Below are positions 9,801-20,748 of a DNA stretch of 64,000 nt, piece after piece. The stretch comes from Neurospora tetrasperma FGSC 2508 (Eukaryota > Ascomycota > Sordariomycetes > Sordariales > Sordariaceae): contig NW_009799179.1 of NCBI RefSeq assembly GCF_000213175.1, positions 5,987,658 to 6,051,657 on the forward strand, given 5' to 3'. The translations under genes were made by a program, and so were the position numbers. Within the stretch, counting starts at the first letter, position 1; each line of letters opens with the position of its first letter. Under the pieces are notes generated by a model. It made no database searches. It had not been told where the DNA came from and saw only the letters and a program-made list of their open reading frames with translations.

Positions 9801-12119
9801 CAAGTATTTTCTAGTAATTATTCTTATAGTTAGGGGGCTGCTCCTATAGTACGGTTTTAATTAAGGTAATTAGAGGCTGCTGGGTCTATTATCTTTAAAT
9901 AATAGTATAATTATACTTAAAAACCCGGTTACTATTTACTATATTCTATAGGAGAATAGTACTTAAAGAGTTAATAAATAGTTTTTCGTCTTTCCTAAGT
10001 AACCGGATAATACTATTATTACTCTTTTAATATTAATTAGTAAAACGTTTTTCATTTCTCTTAGGCGGTTAAATAATACTATTATTATACTTTTAGCATT
10101 AATAATAGGTCTAATAACCTTACTTTTAGTCCTAGCCGAAAGTAGGAGGCTTATTATATAATTCAGAATTCTAATTAAGGGTAGGAAATTTATTACGTGT
10201 TTCTAATTGAATTTTTTAGGTTCGGTAATTTTATTGGGCCTATTAGGGGGTATAGTAGTAGTAATTATATACTTTTAATTTACTTCCTCTAGTCTATTGG
10301 TTTTATTAAGTTAGTAATAGAATTCCCTAAGCGTTATAGACCCTGCCTTATTATTCTAGGTTCCTCCCAATTAATCAATTTTATTAGGTTAGTAACAGGA
10401 TTCTTTAAATATAATTGACCCTACTTCGTTATTCTAAGTTCTTTCCGATCGGTTCTTAGGATTTATATTCGTCGGCCTTCCGGTCCGGTCGGGCTTATAA
10501 TAGGATTTTTAACATTATCCGAATTTCCTAACTCCAATAATAAAATTAATAGGAATTATAAGCGTTTTTACAATATAATTTATAATTTCTATTTAAAGTC
10601 CTAAAGAATTCATAAGGGGAATAACCTATTATAACTAATTCTAAATAGTAGGTTGTAATAGGTTATTTAAATATAGGGAGATTAGACTAAATAGTAAAGC
10701 GCTTAGAATACCTTCGTTTAGTAATTGTTTTTGGGAATTAAAAATTGAAGGAAATATTTCCGTCCTTATAATATAATTCTCTATCTTCGTTTAACGTTTA
10801 GGAAAGGTAAGGTTATTATTATTTGTTATATTACTTCATAAATTATTAATTTAATAATATTAGGGAAGGAAAGTATAGTAATTAATATTTAGTACGACCT
10901 TTAGGGGCGGCGGTAGCCCGGTAGGGAAGTACTTAATATTATATTTATTAGAGAATATAATTCTCTTATCGGTCTATAAGATAAATAATTTGTAGTATTT
11001 TAGTTATAGTAAGCCTAAAATTACCGGGTAGGCTAGCGAAAGGTTATATATTAGAGAAATAATACCTTTTTATATAATACCTAATAAGGAGGTTTATAGC
11101 TAATCCTTTAATAATAAGACCTTTTATAATACTATTAGCTAGCGTAAGCTTCTTTAATTGAGTAAATTTAAATATAGTAAGGCTATTTTACTTTACAAAA
11201 GTACGATTTAAGAAAGTTAAGGCTGAATAATTATTATCTATAAATATAATATATAGTATTTTATACGGTTTAAATAAGAATTAAGAAGAAAGGAGTCTTA
11301 AATTTTAATAAAAATTATTTAGCGAATTAATAATAATTATTTCGAATATTTTATTAGTATTCCGAAGCTTCTCTTATATAGACCCTTATTACTTTTATAA
11401 GTAATTATTTATAGAATTTAATTATTTCCTTAACCGTTAGTACTAGGTATATTATATTTATTTTCTTCGCTTTCGCCTCCTTTAGCGTTAGTAACGCGGA
11501 GATTAATATTATTATATTCCTATTAGTTAAGGGAGGGTCGGCTAGTATTAGAATAAATATTGCGCCCTTTGCAATTACTACGGCCGCTACGACCCTAGTA
11601 GGTACGATTGCTGTAAGATCCGGTAAATTACGGGGGTTTACTACTATAATTGATATTATTTTTGTAATTTTATATAATATAGCCTTCTTGGTTATACTTT
11701 CTATAAGAGTTAACCTCCCCGCACGCACCCAAAACCTTGAGGTACGCACCCCCACCAGAAAACTGGGGCGGTCCAGCTAATGACACCTGACATTGAAATT
11801 CCCGTTTTTACCCGCAAAATTTCATCTTTTCAATACACGCAACATCGCTCTAACTTGGCCATTTCTTTTCACCCTTTTTCACACGGCCAGTTGCACCAAC
11901 ACTTTACACCAGCACTCTACACCAGTACTTTGCACGCTATTATACCAATACTTTATATATATTTATAATAGCACTCTACAGCTACTCTCAACGTACGTAA
12001 AGTTATCGCATTTAATTTAATTTCTAGACTAACCGATCGCTTTAAATACCCTCTACTAAGCGCTCTCATCGCACGTCGCACTCCTCGAACAATACCTTTA
12101 CTTCTAATACTTCCCTTAT

Positions 12120-13510
12120 CCCCGATACAACGTAGATTATACTAACCAACGACCCCCTCTTCTCTCTCGAACCTACCGATAATTATAATTAAATATACGC
12201 CCATCTCGTTACCTTCTACCGTCGCTATCGCTTTAGTATTTTAATTCAACATAGTCAGAAGTATAATAGACTAGGCCATAAGTCGCATAGTTCTATCATC
12301 AAAATAGTATTTCAATACGACTATATAGAGTATCGACCTCAAGCCCCTCCCGATAATAATAATTCGAAGAAGCGCTCTATATTACAAAAGAAAGTTCGCT
12401 ACTATCCGTTTAGAATTGTACTTCAACTCAAGAACAGTATAGGATAGGGATAGACTGCCCGGACTATAAGTTTAAAATACGAAGGCCATCCCCCGTCGTA
12501 TACTTTGAAAAGTTACCTTATATTTCGTATTAAAGTATACGAGCGCGAGGTTAACCTAGAAGCTAATCGCTTTATCGAAGACCTTCTACTACAACAAAAT
12601 CTTACTATACGAACCATTCTCGCTATAGTTAGGGAAAAGTATCCTAATATTCCCTAGATTTATAAAGACTTCGCTAATCTACGCTAGTATATTCGCCGTA
12701 CTTAATAATAGGGTTACAACGATACCCAAACTTTTATTAAGCGGCTTTATAATAATTACTATAGCGATAGTAAGGTTATTATATTTAAGTATAAAGTTTT
12801 GAATAGGTATAATAATAATATATTTCGTTATATATTTTAAATAATTAACTGTTAACGTCGGATATACAAAAGGTTCCTATATACTCTTTTACTTAATATT
12901 ATATATAAAACCAATTGCTACCACCTCCCCTTAGTATAAGGAGTAATCCTTACACTAGAAAGGACATTTATACCTATCTTTTAAACAATTATTAATAACG
13001 AAAGGGAGGAGGGTTTAATCTTCTTAGCCTAATATATTAGAAATGTAACTAACGAGCTCGAAATCCCTTACCCTTTAATAACTATAATTGATAGAGACTC
13101 CCAATTTACTAGTGCCATTAACTAGACATTCCCTACTACATAGAGACAACGCTGTATATAGTATATCAACTATAACGTTATTGACTATCTCAAGAAGGAT
13201 TAGGTATACGGTCCTTTACCCTCGTCATTTACCAGATCTTCACCTAATAGATCTTCACCCAACTACAACACTTAAGAGTAATACAATAAAGAAGATCTTA
13301 AAGAATTAAAGGAATATTATACTCGAATATCCACCACTACTAGAGCTAAGGCGGGCCTTAATCCCTTACTAAATAAGGTCGCTAATATAAGGTCCGTACT
13401 ATTCTTTATATAGCAGTATATAATTTACTCTTCTAATGTAGCGGACTTTAAACGCGCCTAGTCTATTCTATAACGCTAGTTTACCAATTAGAAGGATATC
13501 GTTGCGTAGA
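12120..13510 (+). pseudogene. MULE transposase, N-terminal and catalytic part (outer element)
   Basis: Visible in order: a FAR1-like N-terminal region (KKRSILQKKVRYYPFRIVLQ, about 12370-12430), a linker with LEANRFIEDLLLQQNLTIRT (about 12560-12620), then the MULE catalytic domain. In NIIYKTNCYHLPL (about 12896-12933) the first Asp is now Asn. TIIDRDSQFTS (13081-13113) keeps the second acidic motif. Sequence like a TFP..QRQRCIQYINYNV block follows. Full-length MULE transposases are about 700-900 residues, and this is roughly the first half. The inner MULE cuts the gene after 13510; the remainder resumes at 16739. Stops are mostly TAA/TAG at Gln positions, as RIP would give. Confidence 0.85.
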
Positions 13511-13518
13511 TTAGGGAG

Positions 13519-16500
13519 GGGAAAGCCTCCCCGCACCCTCCCGTTTCCTACACGTACCCTCCCCCACACGGAAAAGTGGGACTACGGCTGTATAATACCT
13601 AACATTGAAATTCCCGTTTTTGCCCGCTAAATCGAATTTTTCAAATATACACAATATCCCCTCTAATTTAATCGTTTCTTTTACTCTTTTTCACACGGCC
13701 ATTTATACACTACATATACGCTACAACGTACGCAGTATAATATACGCATTCCCTCAATCTATTAATAACCCCCTTAAAGTATATAATTTTATTCAAATTA
13801 ATTAATTTCACTTATTTTCAATTACTAACGAACGCTCTAAATACTATTTAACGCCCTCCTGTTAGTACAACCCCTCTCCCTAGTGCAATTTCATTATTGC
13901 TGTCGTTGTTGCAATTCAAATACTTTATTTATTACTTTTACTAGTAATACCTCCTTCGACCCCGATATTAAGTAGGAAGTACCCGCTAACGATATTATAT
14001 TTATACTCCTTCCCCAACTTACGTTCGATACTATATATTTTGAAGTTCTTAAATTATATTGTTATTACCGTTTTAATATCATTATCTAGCGTAGTTATAC
14101 GTACGATAAGTTATATAATTTAGAGTTAGACGGTAAGCGGTGGAAGGTAGTATTATATTATAACTATATTGAATTATAAGAATACCCTAATAATAACCCT
14201 TATAAGAAGTAGTATATTATATTACGAAAGATTATATACGGTTGCCCCTTCCGGATTATGGTATTAAATTTTAGAAGAAATAGTTATAATTGGATTATTA
14301 GAGCGTTAGACTATATATATCGAGGGCATCCTCCTTTTTAAGATTTTTTTGTACATTTAATAATTTAAATGTAAAGTACCGATATAAATATATAGGATAC
14401 TATTATAAATCTATTTAACTAACGGGATTTAATAGTTCGCTTTATTTATACTATTATTCGTTAGTACTATTTTGAATTCTATTTTATATTAAAAGATCTC
14501 GATAATATACGATAAATATTATATTCTAATAATAAAAATAGTTATACGGATATTTAAACTTTTGTTAAAAAGTTCGATAGTAATTAGTTAATTGCTTTAA
14601 AGCGTATTAATTTTAATAATTATAGGGATAAGGAAGATAGGGAGGATAGGATGATACTATAATACGCTTTATAATTAATATATATTTAAAGGAGAATATA
14701 AGTACAGTACCCTTATACTCTTTTATTTAATATAATATATAAAATTAACCGCTATTATACTCTTTTAGTATAGGGAGTAGTATTTACTTTTAAAAAAACT
14801 TTAATACTAGTCTTTTAAATAATTATTAATAATAAAAGAGAAGAGGGATTTACGTAATTAGTTAATAAAATTAATAAGGTAATTAAAGAGTTGAGTATCC
14901 CGCTACTAAAAGTTATAATTACCGATAGAAATATTTAGTTAATTATAGTAATCAACTATATTTTCCTAAATACTTAGAGATAGTATTGTATATAGTATAT
15001 TAATTGTAATGTTATTAATTACCTTAAAAAGGATTGGGTATATATACCCTTCCAGTAATAAGGATAATAGGGAGGAGGAGGTTACTACGCTACGAGAGTA
15101 GGATAATAATAAGGGGTTTAGCGGAGAGGAGTCTAGTAGTAATAATTCTAATATATTATTATTATAATCTTCTAATAGTAAGGTAGCGGTATAGTAATTG
15201 TATAATAAGGCTATTATTTAATAAGAGAAGGAAGATTTTAATTGACTACGCCGTTTGTATTAGAAGGTTAAGACGGTAAAGAGAATTTAGATTAGTTTAA
15301 GCCCGTTGCCCTAGAAGGTAGTTAATATTAAATGAGGGTTCTTTTATTTATAGTATGTATAATCTACGCTATTACTATACTAGATTTTAAAGCTATTTAA
15401 TTCCTCCTCTATCGTTAATTTAAAGGGTCCTAAGAAGCTATCGTTAAATAGATTCGGTTAAGTTTAATATTTTATAAAATTAAATAGGTAGGATACTATA
15501 TAAAAAATTATTTTAATTGTAACTAGCGTACTATATTATTAAATAAATTTAATAACGGTTCTTTAAATTTATATAATCTCTCTACGTATAGTAGTCTTAT
15601 TAATCTTTATAATATTTATACCGCTTATATAATTACTTATTATATACGCTTTAAAGAAAAGTTTAATACCTTTACCTCCTATATATAAATTAAATAAGTA
15701 GGTAGTAAGTAGATAGGTATAACCCTATTAGAATTAATTATTTAGGGGTTAGATATAATTAAATAGTAATATTAAAAGTTTAATATTAGTTTTCTTACTA
15801 CTAAATACCTATTTAGTACCCCTCTAAGACTATATATTAATAATTTATATACTTAATATAGCCTCCCTTACGTATATAAAATAGAGAGAATCTTCAATGA
15901 AAATAAAGAAGGTAGTATTTTAATAGATAAGGAGAATATTTACCCGTTTTAATATTTACGCTAGTATTGTATAAATTTTCGTTTTCTTTATTTAACCCCT
16001 ATTATCTCCCTATATTAATATATATTATAAAATATAATAAATAAATATTTATAGCTTTACTCAATAATTAAGGGAATCCCCAAAGGTTACCCTCCTAAAT
16101 AGGGTAGTCTATTTAGTAACGAAACTATCCTATTAACGCCTCTAGTATTATTAATACTCTTAGTACCCCGTAGTAAATTTATAAATATTTAATTAGTTAG
16201 GGTATTAGTACAGTATAATTATTCCTAATACGAATTAAATTTCAGTATAAAGGATATAAATACCTGTAATATTTATAATACTTATAATAGAAGCGAAGTA
16301 CGTAATTGTATTAAGGTATTCGACGACGACGACAATAAGGAAAAGGACGAGGAATTAACGAAATATTAGGTAAAGAGAGTTCGAACGGTATAGTAGAAGG
16401 AGAAGGAGGCCAAAAGTTAAGCGCTTATTATAGAAATATCCTCGTTTACTTTATTTAACGAACTATTTAAATTATTAGACGTTAGTATTTGAATTATAGA

Positions 16501-16730
16501 TTATAAATTATAATACGAGAGTTTTAATATTATAATAATATTACTAGATTGTTTAACTTGAGAAATTATAGGTAAGATATAGCTATTTTGAAGATTGGGA
16601 TTTCCAGCGGCATGTTTAGAATATTAGAAATCCCTAAATTACTAGCTAAAACGGCCGGTATTATATGTCAGCTGTCATTATGTGGGGGAGGGTACGTGTA
16701 GGATTCGACAGGGTGCGGGGAGGCTTTCCC
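13519..16730 (+). mobile_element. 3.2-kb MULE, inner element
   Basis: Matched tips GGGAAAGCCTCCCCGCACCC are flanked by the exact 8-bp duplication TTAGGGAG (13511-13518, 16731-16738). It sits inside the transposase gene of the outer MULE, so it is younger than it, yet it is itself strongly RIP-altered. Subterminal sequence (TACACGTACCCTCCCCCACA, TGACAGCTGACATATAATA) shows it is the same broad family. The target contains TTAGGG, but one case says nothing about preference. Confidence 0.92.
13960..16560 (+). pseudogene. MULE transposase of inner element
   Basis: A FAR1-like N-terminal domain is readable at about 14100-14350 (LELDGKRWKVVLHYNYIEL; ALDYIYRGHPPS). The catalytic domain follows at about 14700-15050, with KINRYYTLLVQGV, VIITDRNIQ and QYINCNVINYLKKDW in order, so the second Asp survives. 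The C-terminal part spans about 15300-16540 and ends in an acidic Asp/Glu/Lys region (16320-16400). There are many in-frame TAA/TAG codons. It resembles the outer copy and the fragment at 47848-49560 in nucleotide sequence. No function remains; identity as a MULE transposase is well supported by motif order. Confidence 0.8.
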
Positions 16731-16738
16731 TTAGGGAG

Positions 16739-17745
16739 TTACTATTGCCTTACAAAAGAGAGTAGGTAAGCTATTATACTAGATACTACTTCAATTAGGG
16801 ATAAAGAACTATATTACTAAACGAGGCTAACAACGGGTTTCTAAAGAATTATAGTCTTTCAATTCGTAACGGTTTAATTAAACTATATAAAGCTTATCTG
16901 TAATATATAAACTACTATTATAAGGTTTATATAAATCTATTAGTAAAGTCTAATATTCGTATACGTATAAAGTAGGTAAACTGCAAGTAGATAGGTAAAT
17001 GCCCATACGAATTATCTATGTAGGTACTTGATTTTTTAGATCGCTAACAAATTAAACTCAAATCGATATTACTATCCCAACGATTCTCTAATACCCTTCT
17101 CGAGCCTTGTACAAAGAGCTTCAGAGCCTAGTACGGTCTTCCCTATACTTATAAGATAGAGGTATTATTAAATAAGGGTAAGAAAGCCCTAGTAATAAAA
17201 GAAGCTTGCTATCTATTCTAGTACTTACATCAACGATATATAAATTATTATCTCTATACCGGGTATACCTTATACTAACTCCCTTATTAGGATGTGGTAG
17301 ATAGATATATTAAATACAAGCTAGCCGCCAGAGTACTACCTAAAGGCCGTCTGCGTAAGTAAGGAGGACCGTTTGGCAATAAACCCATTTTCGTAGTGCT
17401 ACTAGCTGGCGGTAGTAAACTAACCTTATTAGCGATAAAGGGTAAATTACGTAACCTAAGCACTATTCGAGCTTTAGTACGCCGTAATTATTCTTAATAC
17501 GAGAAGGGGTTTAGTATTGAGAAGTTTGATGCCTAAGATGAGGTACGTAGTTCTATTGAAGTAATTAATAATAATAAAGAGGAGGAGGAGGATAAGGATA
17601 AGGATAACGAGCTAGGTAAATACTGGGAAATAAGGGCGAGGGAGCAATTAGCGAGAGAGTAGGCGGTAAAGGAGTTATTACCTTCCTCCTTTGAGCTCTC
17701 TGAGCAGTCAGACGTAAGCTTTAAATTGTTAGATATAAACATTTA
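16739..17745 (+). pseudogene. MULE transposase, C-terminal part (outer element)
   Basis: This continues the outer transposase after the inner MULE. It shows NEANNGFLKNYSLSIRNGL (about 16820-16875) and the block with PCTKSF, LPYTYKIEVLLNKGKKA and LPKGRLRK that ends MULE proteins. The GNKPIFVVLLAGGSKLTL stretch (about 17380-17435) and an acidic, Glu/Asp/Lys-rich tail (17560-17745) with LLDINI near the end follow. A similar tail recurs at the window start, at 1762-2095 and near 48120-48290, so it marks this MULE family. The region is among the better preserved coding stretches, with only scattered in-frame stops. Confidence 0.8.
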
Positions 17746-19471
17746 GAATAAATAAAGTAGATTAGAGGAACCTTTCAATACTACGAGAGTATTACTAGAT
17801 TGGCGCTGTCAGATTTGCTTGTCTGCTGAATACTAAGATTTATAGGGCATTTACTGGTTTGACCCACTTCAAGACATTGAAAATCCCGATTTTTATACCC
17901 AAAATAACATATTTTACATGTCAGCTGTCAGATCCCAAAATGTGCGTACCTCAAGGTTTTGGGTGCGTGCGGGGAGGTTAACTCTTCTATAAAGGCCCTA
18001 TTTTATCTATTAGTTAATAATATTAGGATAAATGGCTCGGGATATATAAATTATATTAAAATTTATAATATTACTATTTTCATTCACAGTACAATCCTTA
18101 TAAGCGCTTCCGCTTATAATAGAATTATTATTATTATTATTTCTATTAAATTTATTTATCTATAGTTAATTAACTTTGATACAGTATTTATTATCTTTTA
18201 AGTAGCGTACTAGGTCCTTATAGAAAGATAGTCAACCTTCGAAGTCGTTGTTCTTAGGGTATTAACGTCAATTGGAAACCGCTATATAGAATTTAATTGA
18301 AATTCTATTCCGGAAGTAATAGATCTTTATAGTTCTATTAAAGTAATAGTAGTCGGCCGTCTTGATAAATTTAGTTTCAAAGTCGGTAAAGTATTCATTA
18401 CCCTATTTGAATTTATTAAAGCGTTATATAACGTCGAATTTTAAATTAATATTATTATAGTAGGAATTTAGGAATATAATAAATTCTTTACCTATTTACT
18501 ATTTCTATTCATCGGGTGCGTTAGGTTAGAATAGGATTATTATAAGGTCTTTTTCGAATGTAATAACTATTTTAGGGCCTAGTAGGTAATTAGTATAGAG
18601 AATTTTAGTACGCCTATTAGGGAAATAGAAATAATTTAATTCTTAAATTATTATAATTCTACTTTTTTAAATAATATATATTTTACTACGTAGAATGGGG
18701 TTCTTCTGGTTAGTTATAAACGGGTTAGGGTTAGAGAATAGCGCCTTTTTAAAGATAATTATAATTTCGAAAAGAGTTCCAGTAGTATTAATCGAATAGG
18801 TAGTCCTTATATTATTTTTTAAAGAATTTTTACCTCCCGCGCCTAATTTACCACTAATATATTTATTTATATTATTATTAGAATCCTAATTACCTATAAT
18901 AGTATTTTACTTCGTCGAAGTTTTACTAAATTCTCTTTCGAACTTTTGGTTCTTTAATTTTTCTAAATATAATTAATTTTCGAACTCTTTAAATTAGTTT
19001 GAAAGGCTATCGTTGAATAGGTCGAATATTTAAATTATTTAAGTAATTAAAGAGAATACAAATTAGAAGGTATTATTATTTATAAGGATAGTTATATTAA
19101 TGAAGGACTTTTTAAAGGTTAGGAGAAATTTAAATTTATTATTTTTAATAGTGCTAATAAGGCGCTTAATAGTTTAGGTATACAGTACGCCTTTTAATAC
19201 AATTAAGTAAACGTTTTTATTTATTAGCGGGTTGGAATTCTTAATTTCGCTATTTAGAGGAGTATTTAGAGCGTTAATATCTTTATTTAACACTTCTAGT
19301 AGGATGCCTTCGTCAGTAATAATAATATTATTATTAAGAATTATAAGTTTTATTAAATTCTATATTTTACGGGATTTCTAGCGATTAATAGAATTACGGA
19401 ATAGTATTAAAATTCGTACTTTTTCCTTATAGTAAAGTACGTTCGTAGTATAATAATAAGGTAGAATTAAT

Positions 19472-19783
19472 TATTATAGGGCAAGGCGATATTAAATATA
19501 TAGGGTAAAATATAATTTATATAATTGTATAAGGAAGAAGGGAAACTATAGAATTTGTGCGTAGCGGCTTATCCTATATAGGCGAGGATGAGCTGTGTTT
19601 TTAGTATATATAACCGGAGCCTCCGGGAGCGTATAGCTAATTAGAGAGTGCGTATTGGTTTAATAGTTATTGCGGCGGTAGTAAGGCTGAACGGGTTAGC
19701 TAATTAGAGAGTATATATCAACCGGCAGCTATAGCCGTAGTAATGCCGCGATTAAATAATAATTATAAGCTAGCCCTGTGAAA
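19472..19783 (-). repeat. LTR of Ty3 relic A (312 bp)
   Basis: It aligns over its whole 312 bp with the LTR at 43700-44011. Shared blocks include AAGGCGATA, TATATAATTGTATAAGGAAG and the palindrome CCGGAGCCTCCGG. It abuts a partial Helentron. Confidence 0.85.
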
Positions 19784-19992
19784 TTAAGGTTTTATTTTGC
19801 TTTAAAAAAAATTTTTAGAAATAAAAATTTAAAGTAAATACTAAGTAAAATTAATAAAAAGAATCTAAGTAAAATTTTTTAATATATTATCTTAATAAAA
19901 AGGAAGTTTTTAAAAGACTTCTTTCTTTTTAATTAGTAAAGGGAAGTAAATCCTTAAGTATTAATAAAGATAATTTTCATAATTAGAAAAAT

Positions 19993-20036
19993 TAGAATTA
20001 GGGTTAGTTAAAGTTAGGGTTAATTAGGGTTAGGGT
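19993..20036 (+). repeat. Telomere-like TTAGGG tract in Helentron copy 4
   Basis: Degenerate units of TTAGGG/GTTAGGG with spacers (TTAGGGTTAGTTAAAGTTAG and similar) sit just before the GC-rich palindromic module. They correspond to the longer array in copy 3. Confidence 0.8.
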
Positions 20037-20220
20037 TAGTAGCGGGGGTATAGGGGGCCGGCGAGGCCCCTGCAGATATAAGTATCTTTTATTTAATATT
20101 AATTAAAATATATTTATAGTCTTTTTAGTATTCTGTAATAAAAGAAAATAACTTTCAATTCATATTATTAAATTCTTTTATTATTTAGAGTTAGGTTAGA
20201 TTTATAGGCGTTTCACTGTC

Positions 20221-20252
20221 TTCGTTGGCCACATCTAGCTCCGGCCAAGGAA
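20221..20252 (+). other. Helentron 3' terminal hairpin, copy 4
   Basis: Stem TTCGTTGGCC/GGCCAAGGAA has a single internal G-G mismatch and a short ACATCTAGCTCC loop. The position relative to GGCGTTTC is the same as in the other three copies. Confidence 0.75.
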
Positions 20253-20262
20253 CGACTATTTT

Positions 20263-20479
20263 AATAATAATAGTTTAGAATTGTTTATAAAGTAGAAAGT
20301 AAATTTAATAATAATTGAAATTAATTATCAATAAGAGTTTTATCATATAAAGTAGATTTAAGAGAATTTATAAATAATAGGGATGTAATTTAATTAGTTG
20401 ATGGAAGAATACAAAAGTTGAAAAAGAAATTTAAGAAGGAGGAGGAAGGGGAGGAGGTTTAGCGGGTCGGGAATTGAAT
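20263..20479. other. AT-rich spacer, nothing recognised
   Basis: AT-rich sequence with a purine-rich stretch (about 20425-20460) separates the partial Helentron from the 5' LTR of Ty3 C. TGAAT at 20475-20479 is one half of the target duplication. Confidence 0.5.
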
Positions 20480-20748
20480 TGATACCGGAACGGTATCGCT
20501 AGCGTCATCACATGTCAGATCACTTGACTGGATGACTAGCCAGTCGGTCGGGTTCAATTGAATAAACCGCTCCGACGGGAGCCCACCCACGCTAGTGGGT
20601 CTATAGATTAGATAAGGCTTACGTGCCTTTAAGGTCAACCGACTGTACGTAAGCTTCCTACTCTGGATTCTTCTTAGAGCATTACTTTATATATATTCCA
20701 TTAAAATATATGTTGTTACAACGTTCAAATACCCTCTCAACGGTATTA
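20480..20748 (+). repeat. 5' LTR of Ty3 C
   Basis: It starts TGATACCGGAACGG and ends CAACGGTATTA, a short inverted repeat TGATACCG/CGGTAT(C/T)A typical of LTR tips. It matches the 3' LTR over its full length. Confidence 0.9.

Larger units (their letters stand above)
11707..17984 (+). mobile_element. 6.3-kb MULE, outer element
   Basis: Both tips read GAGTTAACCTCCCCGCACGC inward and are flanked by the exact 8-bp duplication TTCTATAA (11699-11706, 17985-17992). The related Ty3 B has the same site uninterrupted near 46870, confirming the insertion into Ty3 A. The left end carries CCAGAAAACTGGGGCGGTCC, a CACCTGACATTGAAATTCCC block and a decayed tandem array; the right end carries GACAGCTGACATG-type sequence. 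The transposase runs left to right. A second MULE is inserted at 13519-16730. TIR length and 8-bp duplication suit MULEs; hAT also makes 8-bp duplications, but the transposase decides. Confidence 0.9.
6831..19783 (-). mobile_element. Ty3 (gypsy) LTR retrotransposon relic A
   Basis: This is a minus-strand Ty3-family fossil. The 5' LTR is at 19472-19783; gag/protease-like sequence lies in the 18-19 and 9-11.7 kb stretches; reverse transcriptase is clearest at about 8400-8900, with RNase H and integrase-type sequence below it. The element is split by the MULE at 11707-17984. No 3' LTR is seen, so the copy is incomplete. It is broken in very many places and strongly RIP-altered, hence old. A related copy (B) lies at 43700-47847. 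The TTAAG next to the LTR is the likely target duplication. Confidence 0.85.
19784..20262 (+). mobile_element. Partial Helentron, copy 4 (3' half)
   Basis: This aligns with the 3' half of copy 3 (minus strand, 50660 down to 49975), beginning at the last bases of the tRNA-like sequence, where the LTR of Ty3 A abuts. It includes AT-rich sequence, telomere-like TTAGGG repeats (about 19993-20036), the GC-rich palindromic module GGGGCCGGCGAGGCCCC (about 20053), the inverted end motif GGCGTTTC (20207-20214) and the hairpin 20221-20252. The 5' half is missing. The simplest reading is that Ty3 A inserted into this copy and the far side was later lost. Confidence 0.7.
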
